DNA of 60,000 nt. Source: Hydractinia symbiolongicarpus. Its lineage: Eukaryota; Cnidaria; Hydrozoa; Anthoathecata; Hydractiniidae. Made by a program: the position numbers and the translations under genes. Below, in pieces: positions 11,640-24,576 of the stretch (its first letter is position 1; each line of letters begins with the position of its first letter). The DNA lies in NCBI RefSeq assembly GCF_029227915.1, contig NC_079878.1:1862001-1922000 (forward strand), written 5' to 3'. The notes below the pieces were generated by a model. That model was given only the letters and a program-made list of their open reading frames with translations. It did not search any database and was not told the DNA's origin.

Positions 11640-14040
11640 GTTTACCTTTAAATGTATTAAAACTCACAGAGGTGCTAAACATTCTCCTGGCTCTCTCATG
11701 ACTATACGAGGAAGAAATACATGTATATCCGTATTTCTTTCTTCAAGCTGTATGCAAACAAAAGAATAAATGAACTGTGAATATTTATGATCCTTTAAAA
11801 AAAAAATGTTTTACTTGAGAATAAAATTTTGGAATCAATTTCTTGACAAGATCACGTTTTTCAGAAAAACAATAACTTTGCTCAACGAATTAAGCCAATA
11901 TAAGCTTTTTACAATGTAGAATTAAAAAATAATTAAAAATTAACCTCGTTTTTTGGCAGCAAATAAAATAAAGCATCAGCCAATCTAAGTGAGAGAAAAA
12001 CTCAGCTACATGATAATTATAATTTATTTCGAAGAAATATAAATAACCAATATTGTTTGCAAAAGTAAATTTGTATCTTTTTATATTCCAGGTACAGCGA
12101 ATTTATCACCACTTAAAAATGAACTGAGTTTGTTTTCAGGCAGCATTAGTGTTTAAAAGAGTTGCTTTTAATTAAGTTCATGTCCGCATTAAAACAGTAA
12201 GTTCAGATATTAACTTTAGTATTTAGAAGATCTGTAAACTTGTTAAGTTTATGTTAAAATATTTTCTTTTTACTGGAGCAAGTCCCCTAACCTATATCCC
12301 GCATTCTAGATGAAGTTGTTCGGGAAGAGAAGGGGCGGGATGGTAGGCGTTGATATAAAATAGGTATTGCTGACGTAATTTTACAGCATTCTTAAAATTT
12401 ACTGGCATTGCTTTGTTATTTCGTAGCTTAAATATAAACAACAACATTAGAGGTTATTCCTACTTTCACATAAATGCAAATGAAGTATGTAGCTAGATCT
12501 TAGCTATATTATAAAACTTCTCTTAACAGATTCTGCAACATTAGTCAAGTAAAAATTGGTTGCATATTATTTGGAAATCGCGTTTCTAATTCTTATTTGT
12601 TTACTTAGAAGCTAAATAAAGGGTTCCTATTTGTTTTTTACCAGTCTAAGTTGTGCAAGATAGAAATATCTTTTTTTGTGCTTCGATTGGACCAGCATTT
12701 CCCGTCGTCAACTACAAATGAAACAAATATTAAACAAAATTTTATATAAGCATTCACAATAATTTTCAACAATACTTTAATTAATTAAAACATTTTTTAC
12801 GAAAGAAACAACAGTAATGCCTAGATCTCAGTTTTAATGTTTCAAATCAAGTGTAAATATTTCTTTCATAACCTCAAGTATTTCATTTTATTACCTACGA
12901 AGATTCTTAATTCAATGTCCATAAAAACCGACAATGAGATATCTGGTTTAATTACAGAAAACAAATCTACAATGCAAACACTTTTTTGTGCTACTCATTC
13001 AACACCAAAAAAGGAGTGTTGTCGAGCTCGTTAACAGGAAAATCTTTTTTAAAATACTCATTTTTATCAAGAAATGTATCACAAAACTTTTTCTGTACGT
13101 TTTCTTTAAAAAAAAAAAGGTTTTCCCCTAAATATTTCCACTTTCGACATCGCGTGCCAGTACTGTCAGATAGATGCTAATATGTTTTATACATCAATTT
13201 TTATCTGTGAAAGAAATTTATAAAAAGCTTGAAAAGTCTGACTAAGTTTTTGTTTCGATTGTAAAACCATAAAAATAATCTACGTTGTTAGTTCTGAAGT
13301 AATAATTTTGTATGAAAAGGCCATTGCCCCATAGCCTTACGAAGCAGAATTCAAGAAAGTTTTAACGTTGAAGAGGACTAAATTTTGTCTATCTCTTTCA
13401 GACGCTTTATGTGTGTTGAACAAGCTTTCTTTTGTGTTTCATTAATCAGGAGGAAAGTAAACGTTTCAGTTGTATAGTACTTTAATCAGAGCAATCAACG
13501 TGCAAAAACTTTTAGGAAATCTTATCAAATCTTTGCCATTTTTATCTTTTTTTCGCGAAAATTTGTCCGCCTAAAACACGATTTTGATATGTTGCCTTTA
13601 CCTTATATTTCTAAAAGCATTGCAAACAGGACATAAGAAAATGCCAACGTTTTTTGTTCTCAGCTGTCGGACGCTTAGATGTAGTCTTAAGCATTGTTTT
13701 GCCCAATTAAAGGACCAAAATCTTTTTTTTTTACTGCCATGGGGGCGGCTGTGGAGTCACTTCCAATTGTATAAAATAACAAAAGCTGGCAAAGATAAAA
13801 ATCTTAACTTTTCCAGAAAAACTGAGCTTGCCCATACCTTTATTTATTATTAATATAAAGTCATCTTTTCAAAAATATGATTAATGGCCAATTCAATCAT
13901 TTGCGTGATTCAATCATTTACGTGACAGGTGATTATCAGAAATGACTACAAAATTAGTCCTTAAAGAGCATTGATTTAAAATGACACAACGACAACTAGA
14001 ATTCCTGTGTTGTCAATGACTACAATAGTGGCCAAAACTA
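11640..14040. other. Unassigned AT-rich DNA
   Basis: No gene, RNA or transposon end could be supported. A short tandem pair with core CAATCATTTGCGTGATT (about 13893-13926) is present. The ORFs of up to 89 codons here (for example 13584-13853) have no recognisable composition or motif. Confidence 0.45.
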
Positions 14041-14049
14041 TTGGATTTT

Positions 14050-14195
14050 AGCTGTCCTTCCCCCCTACCCCCATACACAATGTTGATTTGTGTTAAATTT
14101 TGAGCATTCAAGGAACAGCCACATTTGTGTTAAATTTTGAGCATTTGGAACAGCCAAAGTCAACACTGCTTAAGGGGGGGAGGGGGCAGGTTTCT
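14050..14195. repeat. Small foldback with internal 36-bp duplication
   Basis: A C-rich run (CCCCCCTACCCCC) on the left and a G-rich run (GGGGGGGAGGGGG) on the right enclose two tandem copies of a unit reading TTTGTGTTAAATTTTGAGC...GGAACAGCCA. The outer arms are complementary (AATGTTGA and TCAACACT also pair approximately). It looks like a short MITE. Confidence 0.55.
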
Positions 14196-14199
14196 TCAG

Positions 14200-15876
14200 T
14201 CCAACAAGAAGGAATTCCATTATATATTGGCCAGGATTGTAGCTTGAAAATATCACCTTAATTTCACTTGTGACTTCGCCATTATTAATTGTACGCAGTT
14301 AAAGCAAGTATTTTTTTATTTTTTTCTAAAGAAAGCACAAAAGGTTTACATTACACAATTACTATGTCATTATCAATCAATTACATTCTCTTGTTACATG
14401 AAAAAATAAACGTAAAACATATATTTTGATTCAAACAAGAGTAAACGTTACTTGAGGAACTTTTCTAATATTCTTCAACTTTTATTGTCGATCCAACTTG
14501 GACGATTAAAAGATTGAAATCGATTTACTGCCAGATTTAAAATTCGCAAACAATAAAATGGCATGTAAAAAGTTCAAGCGATGTCCTGTGGAGGTTACAA
14601 AATGGTTTTATTCTTATTAAATTAGTCGTGAGTCCCAAAGAGATATACATGTATTCGATTGTCGCAACAAAGTCGATAAAAATTATAAATTGCATAACCT
14701 ATTTCGTATTTCGTGCCCGTAATACTACTATAAAATCATGCAGAGACAGACTTACGTTTGCTATATTTCAATGATGGTGAAACCACTAAAGTGTGAAGAA
14801 TAGCATCATATCACTTATCGAGGATAGCGTAACACATTAAATAGTGTAATGGCTTAAAGTAATATTATTGGATCCGTGAAGTACTCCATGGAGTTGTCCT
14901 TGAAAAACTACATGAAAATCTGATTTATTTAGTGGAATATTGCAGGTAATTTGGTAAAACTATTGCTTTTTCGTGTGTCAAGTAAATGTTTAATGGGTAT
15001 ATTTTTCAACTTAAAGTTTTTTTATAATTAATGAATAGGTCCATGTGGGCAAAAGAGGTTATTATTCTGCTGTTTCATCATTTTATTATGCCTATGATGA
15101 AATTTTAAAGTTTATTAGTATTTAACCATTTACCACAGCAATTTTATGCTAATTTACAATGGCAGGTGTGGTTAGAAAAGGGAGGATTAACGCCAGCCGC
15201 AAGTATTTAAATTATAAAGCGGACAAAAAAATGTATGCCTGAATATAGCAAAAGAAATCTGATGAATGTATCAACGATATTTCTATCTGCAAAAAGTTAG
15301 CTAAAATGTAGATGTAAAAAATCCCTTTAATCTGGGAAGATCATAAAATGCGCTTGAATAGAAACATAACTATAACTCTAGAATATTCTATAGAAAAAAT
15401 TCTCATGTTTATATCTTGTATCTAAAAATAGCAATTTTCCCGCCTGTAAATTTTTAAAACCTGAAGACGGCTGTAGCTGCAAAGGGGACAATTAACTATA
15501 TTTAACCAAGATTTATTACTTTTTTATACAAGTTTACTATGTGACTTTTAAATGTTTCTTCTTTTAGCCTAGACATAAATTTCTGCTAACACTTACTTTC
15601 AAGGTCAACCAAACTGTGACGCTTTATGCAAATTTTGTGGAAATAAATGCTTAGGGTAAATTCTTGTAATTTGGACTCGTACTGACTCTTTGTTCAAAAC
15701 TTTACTTGATAAGAGAACGTTTCAAATCGCAACGGGGCAGACTTATTAATGTCAGAGCACTTTTGCAAGTCACTAGCATAACAATATAAATCATGCTGTG
15801 CAAAAGTATAATATGTACACAACTCGCAAACAGAAATAGTATTTTTAAAACCAGAAATTCAACTGCTGTTAAAATC
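14200..15876. other. Unassigned AT-rich DNA
   Basis: Nothing beyond short homopolymers and chance-length ORFs was found between the foldback and the SINE. Confidence 0.4.
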
Positions 15877-16192
15877 GACTGGTGGCCTTGTGGTAGAGCG
15901 TCCGCCTTCAACGCTGAAGGTTGTGGGTTCAAACCCCGGCCAGGTCATGTTACATACTATAAAAGTGTGAACAATTCTTTCTCCTTAAAATAAACATGAA
16001 AATAGGATTGATATCTTAGGTGGTGGTCCAGTTAAGCGGATGTTGTGCTTGCACGGTTTTCTGTATCTCAAATGGGAGCTTTAAATGCACTAGGACTTCA
16101 TCTGCAGGACTCCTTTGATAACAGTATCAATAGGAATTGAAAGAGGCTATCCTAGGTAAATAATAGTAGTAACAGTAGTAATAATAAAGTCA
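15877..16192 (+). mobile_element. tRNA-derived SINE, plus strand
   Basis: The head (15877-15946) is tRNA-like. It has an A-box-like TGGCCTTGTGGTAGAGCG and the B box GGTTCAAACCC, and it can be folded roughly as a cloverleaf with TCA in the anticodon position. Mismatches in the acceptor and T stems make a working tRNA unlikely. The body follows (about 15947-16150) and ends with TTGATAACAGTATCAATAGG and GGCTATCC. The 3' tail is a simple repeat of TAATAGTAG / TAATAATAA words (16159-16192), as expected for a SINE. The second SINE at 46.4 kb shares the same 3' body. SINEs rely on a LINE reverse transcriptase, which is not in this window. Confidence 0.75.
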
Positions 16193-16199
16193 ACAATAC

Positions 16200-19090
16200 G
16201 AACTCAAAGTTGTATCTCTCGGAGCAACAAAATCTGTAAATTTGTACTTTTAGAATTACATAAACTTATTTAGAAGGTAGTCACTTCACTGGTAGTAAAG
16301 TGTTTTTTTTCATGAGTTTTTTTTAGACTATTAACATTATGTCTGCATTTTCTGTATTGTAAAAGTTAAGCGCTTGCAGACTCAATTTTATAAGAACTAT
16401 GCAAAATTCAAGGAAACTTTCTCAGTTTATAAATCATCTTAATTTTTTTTCCGTTTAATCTAATTTTTCTGTTATTGTTGTTTTTATTGTTATATGTTTT
16501 ATAAATTATTTTCCTCACAAAATCCTCACAGTCTGTTCGACAAGCAAAAACTATTGACGTGCATGTGAAATAGTGTCAAAATTAGGCATTCCACCCAACA
16601 TGGTGCTAAACAAGATAAAAAAAAAAAAAAGTTGTAAAAATTTCAGAAAATATTTTTAATTTTAATAAAGATTTATGATTGAGACGCGGTGTTTGTGCTC
16701 ATGTAGCTTGCTACTTGAATGACACCGCCACAAAATGGCTATAGCTTTGTGTACCCCACAAAGTAATAAATGTTCCAGCAATGTTTACAAAAGTTCAAGA
16801 CACTTCACACACATCCTTGTTTATGGATATATCAAATAGTACATCAGTTTAAGTTGACCAAAAAAATTGCCAACATGATTTTTTCAGATCTTTTTTCTCT
16901 TTCGTTATGTATATTATGTCCTGCATCAATTCCTACTTAAAAACTTTTCTACTTAAAAAAAAAAATAAACAAGTAGCTGATGATAAACGATAGTTAGATT
17001 AATGTCTAATCACTTGGGCCAAGCTTCAGATTGTTATGGCCTTTCTTGATCACAAGTGTCTTAGCTAGTCGTTCTTAACACCTGTTATCATTTTACCAAC
17101 AGTTTAAACGCAGTATATTTTAAAAACTTCGCCATAGTTCAACTCGGAAGGTTTCTAGCGGAGGGAAGGAAAGGGATCGTAGCGTAGATATAAAGACTGA
17201 AGGTTGATAATCAAGATGAGAATTTTTTGGCCCAATCTGAAACCTAGTCTTATCAACCTCATTGCTTATAACAAATTATTACACTTTTTTTTCCAAAAGA
17301 TGTACTAGATTTGTAAAATATCAAAGCTAGTGAGCTAAATTGAGCTAGATCATCTTATGTATAAGTATATCTCAATAATATCTCATCACACGTTACCACA
17401 TTTTGCTGAAAAATATTCTCCTTAAAAGAATTCATCACTAATAGAATTTCAGGATAAACAAATAATAACTCAGTTTGAAACAAAGGTATCTAAACTCAAG
17501 CGTTAAAAACATAACAAAGAAAATACAGCGTCCTTGACAAGTGAAGAACAAGTAAGTGTCTGTATAACTTCCTAGAAAATTTTTGCAGAATTATCATGGC
17601 TGTATGGGGTGAAAATAAGTAGATTTTAAATGTACTTATCAGTAAACATCAAAATTAAGATCTTTGACTCAAGTAGTAAAAGCATTTACAGCCATTGTTT
17701 AAACTTTCTTGAACTTTAGAAATATTTGTCATGACCCACAATATTTTTTTATGTTTTAAGTTCCTTTTCCACAACATAATAGCAGCTTTAAATGATAACG
17801 TTTGTTGTGATGAGATGGAGTCAAATTTGCAGACCAGAAACATTGAATAACAAATCGAATGCTCAATATTGTGGCTTCATCTTTATATTGATTTCAAATT
17901 TTTACCTTAACTTTACTCAGTTATTTTTTCAGTGAGTGAGAAAAATAATAAGAATTGTTCGTCACTGGTTATTTATCATTTCTGCTATTTTGATTTTTAA
18001 GTTTTTCTTGTTTACAGAGGTTACGAAACAATTCAATAGTCCCACACCTCGCAATTTTTGACAAATACGTGTAATAAACGGACCACTTAAAAGGTCAAGG
18101 TGCAGAAAATTATACACACTTAGGAGCTACATAGACGTCTTAATAATCTTAATAACTTAATTTGATACTTTTTTATTCTTATTTTCTAAAAACAGAATAA
18201 TTTTCCTTTAATATTCTTTTTCATGGTAAAATAAGCTACAGACCGTAAAATATAGTAAATACTAGTAATTCAAAAGTTTGTTTTGAGGAGGGAAAAAGAA
18301 AACACGAAGAGCTGTATTTGTTCAAAAAAACTGTTACTAGCTTTAAGAAGGTATTTAATACCTCTAAAAAGATTTTAACGTCTTTGTTGTTGCTTCGACT
18401 GGCTTTATGTACAATAAAGTTATGTTTCCATGCAAAAATTGAAAGAATATAGCTAGCTAGTTTAAAACGTTTAAAGTTTATTTCTTTAGAAAACTTGAGT
18501 TGAAAGCAAGGTAAGTGCTTATATCGAATAAATTATGGATATCCAATATATGTAGGGAACTATTCTGTCATTTTCAATTATATTTGGATGCCCAATAAGA
18601 TATTTAATATGATTTAAGATGTTGTTTTGTTCCTCAGTGATCATAAACTTTTCCACCATCATTAGCTCGAATTTCGTGTTGATCACTAAAGTCGAAAACC
18701 AAAAACCATTTTTTAGCCCCTTTAATACACCTCTTCACAGATATCGCATATTTTCTGTGTTGAAAAAAGAAAGTTAACAACGTGAATTTAAGGCTTTGAC
18801 CGTAACCATTTTGATTATTATATTTCTTTTTTTCAGAAGCAATGATTAGTCTCATGACATGAGAATTTAATATGTTATTGCCAGTAACCCTACTAAGAAC
18901 ATATGTAAAGGAATTGTACCTTTTTTTTTTCAAAATATTTCACAAAAAAATTATTTTACTTTTCTTCATGGTCAGAGCCAGTTTAATTCATAACAGTTTA
19001 TTTTCTTTTTTTTTTAATTCTTAATAAGAGCGTTGTAGAAAACAAACATTCATTTAAACAATGGTTAGCTAATACTGCGAAATCGTATTA
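16200..19090. other. Unassigned AT-rich DNA
   Basis: No supported gene or transposon terminus. Several A/T runs occur. The 99-codon minus-strand ORF at 18634-18933 has no recognisable motif and is not called. Confidence 0.4.
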
Positions 19091-19094
19091 TTTT

Positions 19095-19390
19095 GTAGGA
19101 ATTGACCGTGGCTAACACAATAAGGAGAAGCTATCCATTTCATTTTAATAAAGCCACCCGCTTGGGAAATGTGCTAAAGTTTTCAATTATAAAAAAATCA
19201 GCTCTCATTAAGATGAACAAAAACTTTGTATTTATGACAGACTGTTTTATCTTTTGTGTCTACCATTTTGTCTTTCTGCAAAGTTTTAGGTAAACATTCA
19301 CTGTTTTTTTCTGTAAAAAGCATCAAATTTATTATTACTCTACGAATATTTTCAATATTAAAACATTCCTGGTCTTTATTTAGGATTTTC
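19095..19390 (+). repeat. Dispersed repeat R2, copy 1
   Basis: Shares with 26050-26270, in the same order, ATTGACCGTG, a CACA-TAA-GAGAA block, GCC.CCCG.TTGG.AAATGTG, a TATTTATGACA / TATTTATAACA word, and CTGCAAAGTTTTA. The similarity is interrupted by many substitutions, so the family is old. No terminus is defined and no coding frame is shared. Confidence 0.55.
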
Positions 19391-19399
19391 TTCTATCAT

Positions 19400-21850
19400 G
19401 CTTGATCTTATATGTAAAATTGAATAATAATACAGTCTGGTCTTCCAAATCAACGCTGGCATAATCAACTTTTATACAGCCGCCGTCCCACAATGAAGTT
19501 CGCCTCTTCTTAAGCCGAAAAAGTAAGTTTTTTTGTATTTGAGTTTTTTTAATGCACTGAAGATATTTTTTTTTTTTACTTTTACGTAACATAAATTACA
19601 TAGTTAAAATGTTCATATAAAAGTTGATAAAAGCTGGAAACCTTACAACTTATACAGTAAATATACAACTTTCTACAACCATTTACATTTCCTGTATCCA
19701 AACCTTCTTTTGCGAAATGATGCAAGAAATGGTAGCTAAACCAAAAAAAAATTGCTCGACTTTGACGAGCACAACCTGTTAGCTAGCTTTTCTGCCGCTT
19801 ATTGAAATTACACAATTTGCAGACTCTTCCCGAGCAGTAACCCCTGTTACTTATTTTTTTAAAAATTATTTTTTAAAAAATTAAATATTACGGTTTATCA
19901 CATTTTAATCGATACAAAAAATATTTTTCGGAATACCAAGTCACACTTAATTATCAGTAGTCAATTACCTGTAATGCAAAATCTTTCATATCCCATAAAC
20001 CTCTATTGTAACCAATATTAAAACTTGTTAAACTTTCTCTTGATCAATATCAAATTAATTTGTGGCATCACTCGCATATCTTAAATATGTCCACAAGACC
20101 CGGAAAATTCGGACACAAAAATGTGGCTTTTTTATAAGAACGTCTAAATTTTAGCTCAGGAGCCTCAAATGTTTTTGCTTGTGTTTTTTGGAAAAACTTG
20201 CTAAACTATACTCATTGTTGATTTCATAAATATATTTTGAAATTTACCTTATCTGTAAAGGAAATTTAAATTGCCGCCCCATACTGGGGTGGTAGCAAAA
20301 TCGATAATTTGCGTTATGATTTGGCAAAACAGATCTCACAGTTTGATTATGATTTCCGCTCTGTCTTGTTAAAGAGTCTAACAACATTTCAATTATTTTA
20401 ATAATCAAGAGAATTTTCCACATAGTTATACCAGACTAACCGTGTAGATCATAGCCGTTTGGTATGGTTGGCATCACATTATGAAATTTTTGTTCTTAAA
20501 AGCTTCATTCATTATTTTTTATTTATGTATTTTTTTTTTTTTTTTTTTTTTTGGGGGGGGGGGTGTTCATATGAGGCACATATATGCAGCGTTCATATGG
20601 CCCGGTTAGACGGAGTGATATTTTGTTACGGTCATATGAGGTGAGTTGCCCCGGTTATGCAGGCTGAAAGTAGTCACGAAAATTTGTCCTTATATTTTTT
20701 ATCGCGTCCTAAAGGAAATTAAAATTACAAGAAATGTTGAAATGAAAAAAAAAGTGTAATCCATAAAAAAGCTGAAAATAATGCTTTTTTTGTAAAAATA
20801 ACGATAAATACACAACAATAAAATTTGGTGATAATCTTATATTTCAGGAGCGTTTTTATAAATTTATTGTTCCAATGCATATAATATAATTTTATTTTCA
20901 CCAATAATTGCATAAATAGACAACAAAGTTAAAGCTTCAATATTTTTGGCATTCCTGCAAAGGAAAAAAAACGCTTTTTACAAATAAAATAATCTTGACC
21001 ATGCCTAAACATAAAGTGAATTAGTCTGCCTGGCTGGGCCAGCCTGTTTATATGGAAAATTTTCATCCCGCCTAGCCAAGATCTCGGTAAAAACAAGGAC
21101 TGGGTTGGTTTTTATATAAACACATTTTTATTTTTGTATGTGTTTCTTGGTGGTAGCGATATTCCGCCCAGCCGAGCTAGCCCGCTTCCGTATTAACAGT
21201 CCCTAACTTTATTAATGTTATGCACTAGCTACCTATCGCATAGCCTATGCTTACGCAAGAAACTTGCTATAAATTAGTTAGCTACAGCTTTATGTTTATG
21301 ATACTGTTACCTAACTATAATGTGATAGGTCATTATTACCTGGCTAAACTTTAAGTACCCAGCAGCAGGGAATTTTTGAGTTTGTGTTGGATTCTAACGT
21401 TTAAATGTAGTAAGCTTTTTACATCTGTGTTGGAGCATGCTTGACTATTTTAGCTATGACTGGGTAATGATAGACTGACTGTATTGGAGTATCAATAACA
21501 TGTAGTTTGTGAATATATCCTAGACGTTCTTCAGCCACAATATTTCTTGAATATAATGTGATATCTTCAGTCATTAATATCGGGGATGGGGCGATATCAA
21601 AAACGCGAAAAGAGGTTCTGAGGACGACGAAATACTTGTTTTAGTAGTTTTTCACTCGCAATATTCTGTCCTAATCTATCTGAAGGTTAAAACTGAGGTT
21701 TAGTTAAGGTTAGGGTGCAACTTAACTTAAAAGATGCTAAACACGTGTAAATAGTCAGGTACCTAACAAAATATTTCGAAACTTGAAGACTAAAAATTTA
21801 TTTCTCATACTAAGTTTATCATAAATAAATTCCATATACAACAGTTTTAA
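19400..21850. other. Unassigned DNA with long T/G homopolymers
   Basis: Contains a T23 run directly followed by G11 (20530-20563). Next to it is a segment with three CATATG palindromes and words similar to the Harbinger-like MITE ends (TCATATGAGGTGAGTTG at about 20632). This may be a relic of that family. No gene could be supported. Confidence 0.4.
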
Positions 21851-21857
21851 TAGCCCC

Positions 21858-22157
21858 TAATCAGCTTTTTAAGATCTATACGATGAAGGCAACAGGTATA
21901 CAAAATTCTAAAAAAAATATTTTGGGTCTTGACGGGTCATTGCTGACGTCAGCAAATTTTTAATCCCTGATATCTCCTTAGGCGTTTGTCGAGAACATAT
22001 GATCCTGTACATTCTTTTGCCCATTGTTCAACCTTTACACATTAAACACAAAGAATAAACAAATTTCGCGAATTTTCTTATCTGCACTGCACTCTAAAAC
22101 AACTTTTTTTATTGACCTTATCCCTAAGTGGGTTTCTCCGCGGGCTTTATCGACTAG
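21858..22157 (+). mobile_element. Helitron copy H1, 5'-truncated
   Basis: A 3' end of Helitron type: a degenerate hairpin region, then GCGGGCTTTATCGACTAG, ending in CTAG at 22154-22157. The body matches the next copy from the word AAGATCTATACGATGAAGGC onward, including CTGACGTCAGCAAA. The 5' part is missing. The end abuts the 5' terminus of H2. Confidence 0.75.
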
Positions 22158-22768
22158 TCTATATATACGCCAGTTCTGTGTCTACTACTTTAATGACAAT
22201 ATCCTATATTAAGTTGATGAACACATTACAGTGCACTTAAAATTTTGAGGTCTAATAACTTGGAAAAGAGGTGATGACCTCAATGTTTTTTCACCTTGTC
22301 GGAAACTAGGGACCACCTGGGACCAATTTGGGTAAGTTTTCCAAACATAGGTCTCCGAATTCATTTTGGAATGGACGGGTTGATGACGTCATCAAAAAAC
22401 CTTCAAACCCTAATATCTCTGCAACAGTTTGTCAAAAGTACATGATCCTATACATTTTCTCGATCAGCGTTTCAAGATCTATACAATGAAGGCAACAGGT
22501 ATAAAAAATTTTAAGATTTTTAGGGGGTTTTGATAGGACATTGCTGACGTCAGCAAAGTTTTTAAACCGTTATATCTTATTAACCGCTGACCAAAAGCAC
22601 ATGATCATATACATTTTCTTGATCAGCAGTTTAAGCTCTACACAAAACAAGGTTTTAATTTTATTCTTTTTTATGGATGGGTTGCTGATGTCATCAAAAC
22701 TCAAATGACGCTTCTTTTTTATTTTTTATTCTGCGTTAGCGGAATTTTCCACGGGCTTTATCGACTAG
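22158..22768 (+). mobile_element. Helitron copy H2, complete non-autonomous
   Basis: A 611-bp copy with both ends. The 5' end is TCTATATATACGCCAGTTC. The 3' end has the imperfect hairpin CGGAATTTTCCAC, a spacer, then GACTAG before T (CTAG 22765-22768). The interior has the family's TGATGACGTCATCA palindrome and CTGACGTCAGCAAAG. There is no ORF of significance, so it is a non-autonomous rolling-circle element. Confidence 0.85.
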
Positions 22769-23009
22769 TTTTTAAATAATTCCTTTGCAAAAACCTCTTG
22801 CTGTATCAATGGTAATAAAAAAAACTGCGGAAGAGCATGGAAAAAAGGTGGAAACTTTGACCTTCCGCATTTCTTATGCTCCAATTTGTATTTTATTTTT
22901 TGTCAGCGACTTTGTGTTAATTTTGCGGCATTACAAAAAACTAAATATTCATGTGATTTATACAAAGAACTTTACTTTATAGAACATAGGAAAGAATTTC
23001 CGTTACCGA

Positions 23010-23415
23010 ATTGACAAGCCCTGTAAATATTTCATTCAGGCAGAAAACAATGGAAAAGATCCATCATTTAAATTTAGATGACTTCAGCAATGAGACGTTG
23101 ATATACAGCGATATACAGCGTTTCTAACAAATGTTGGAAACGCTTATCAGAAAAAATGCAGCTTGTGACGAGCAGTTATGTAAATATTAGGGTTGGTCAC
23201 TTTTTTGATGACGTCATCAACTTTTCTGTTTCGAAACGGGTGGGTTGAGCCAGCTTTAGGAACTCATCCACGCAGGTAATGATGACAGTCATTTCCAGCC
23301 GTTTGAAACTTATTTGGCCTCAAACTTAAAAGTGCAATACAATGGTTTCGTTAGTTTTAAAATGCTGCTGACGTCAGCTAAATGCATTAACGTCATGCCG
23401 CAACGTCTAAAAAAT
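23010..23415 (-). mobile_element. Helitron copy H3, degenerate
   Basis: The minus-strand 3' side is recognisable from AAAACAATGGAAAAGATCC next to a worn hairpin. It is followed rightward by TGATGACGTCATCAAC, TTTCGAAACGGGTGGG and AAGTGCAATACAATGG, in the order seen in copies H6 and H9. The CTAG terminus and the 5' end have decayed. Confidence 0.6.
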
Positions 23416-23419
23416 TAGC

Positions 23420-24570
23420 AATAAAGACATGGTACAGTCGACGCTCGATAAAAAAATTATATTCGTCCGTTGTTTTAGTATTTTTTTTGTGGTAAAACGA
23501 TTTTTTTTTCATTTTTACAATATTTATAAGCTTTAGTAGCATTCGATTAACAGTAAAACGACCCTAATCCTATCACGGGCAGAAACAACTCGCTGAAGCA
23601 AGTTCTAAGCACATTTACGATGCCTCGGACTAAATGAACAGTTGATTGTAGAAATTGATCAACGGCAGGGCAATCTGGTGTCCGAGATAGATGTTAAGGC
23701 ACCGTGGACACGTGATTATCTGCTCCAGAACGATTGAATTTTTTTACCGCATAACTAGCATCGGACCTGATTTGCAAAAACTAAACAATAGTAAGGATTA
23801 TTATCGATTTGACAGCTAAAGCCCGTTCATGTGATAAATATTCTATCTTTCCCGTTTTTAGACCCGGGGAAGTAAAAAATGTTCGGTATTAATTTTTAAA
23901 GTACAGCGTTTTAGAGAACAAAATTTAATGACTTTTACGTAGCTTTAGCACATGGTGAGTCATGTGTAAACAGGTGATAAGGAAAAATTAAGGTAAAAAT
24001 TTCATCTTTGATTATCCTTATCAACAATTCTCAATTTAGGCGCCTAATTTGTCTGCAATTTTGTTGTGCCATGCAATGGAAACAACAATTTAGGAAACAC
24101 CAATTGTGGTATTTTATCAATACTTCTTCCACTTTATGATATTTGTTATTTATGACAAGTTGACTGAAAAACGCGTTGTTAATGTCTAATTGATTTCCAA
24201 TGACAACCTGTAGTAGCCAATAAAACTCCTTTTACTGCATTAAGAGAACCGCACTGGAATTAAATAGAAGGAGACCTCACATCGCCACGCTACAAAGCAA
24301 ATGAGTGGTGAAACAAAAATTTCATTAAAATAGCTGAATATTTTCCTCTATATAATTTTTAAAAATACAAACATGCTCTGTTCTGGTATTATTCCTACAT
24401 TGTAACATCAAATCAATACAGGAAAAGCGTATGGCACTTACCTATTCAACTGTGTTTAATAACACACTGCCTATCCCTGAAAGAAAGTATTACTAGAGGA
24501 ATGTTCTTTAACGCTCAGAATCTAAAAAAAACTTTCGCGCCATTTTGTGGGAACTGGACAGAGCATATAG
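23420..24570. other. Unassigned AT-rich DNA
   Basis: No gene, RNA or transposon end could be supported between the degenerate Helitron and the MITE. Confidence 0.4.
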
Positions 24571-24576
24571 TACGCA

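Noticed and set aside
13584-13853. 89-codon ORF as a gene
   Set aside because: Ordinary chance length, with no motif and no splice or polyadenylation context.
15877-15946. A functional tRNA gene
   Set aside because: Acceptor and T-stem mismatches, an odd TCA anticodon without the long tRNA-Sec form, and a SINE body and tail directly after it.
15793-15993. 66-codon ORF over the tRNA-like sequence
   Set aside because: It crosses the SINE head; the tRNA-like structure explains the conservation.
20530-20563. T23G11 run as a transposon poly(A)/target junction
   Set aside because: No element end or target duplication next to it; may be simple slippage or an assembly artefact.
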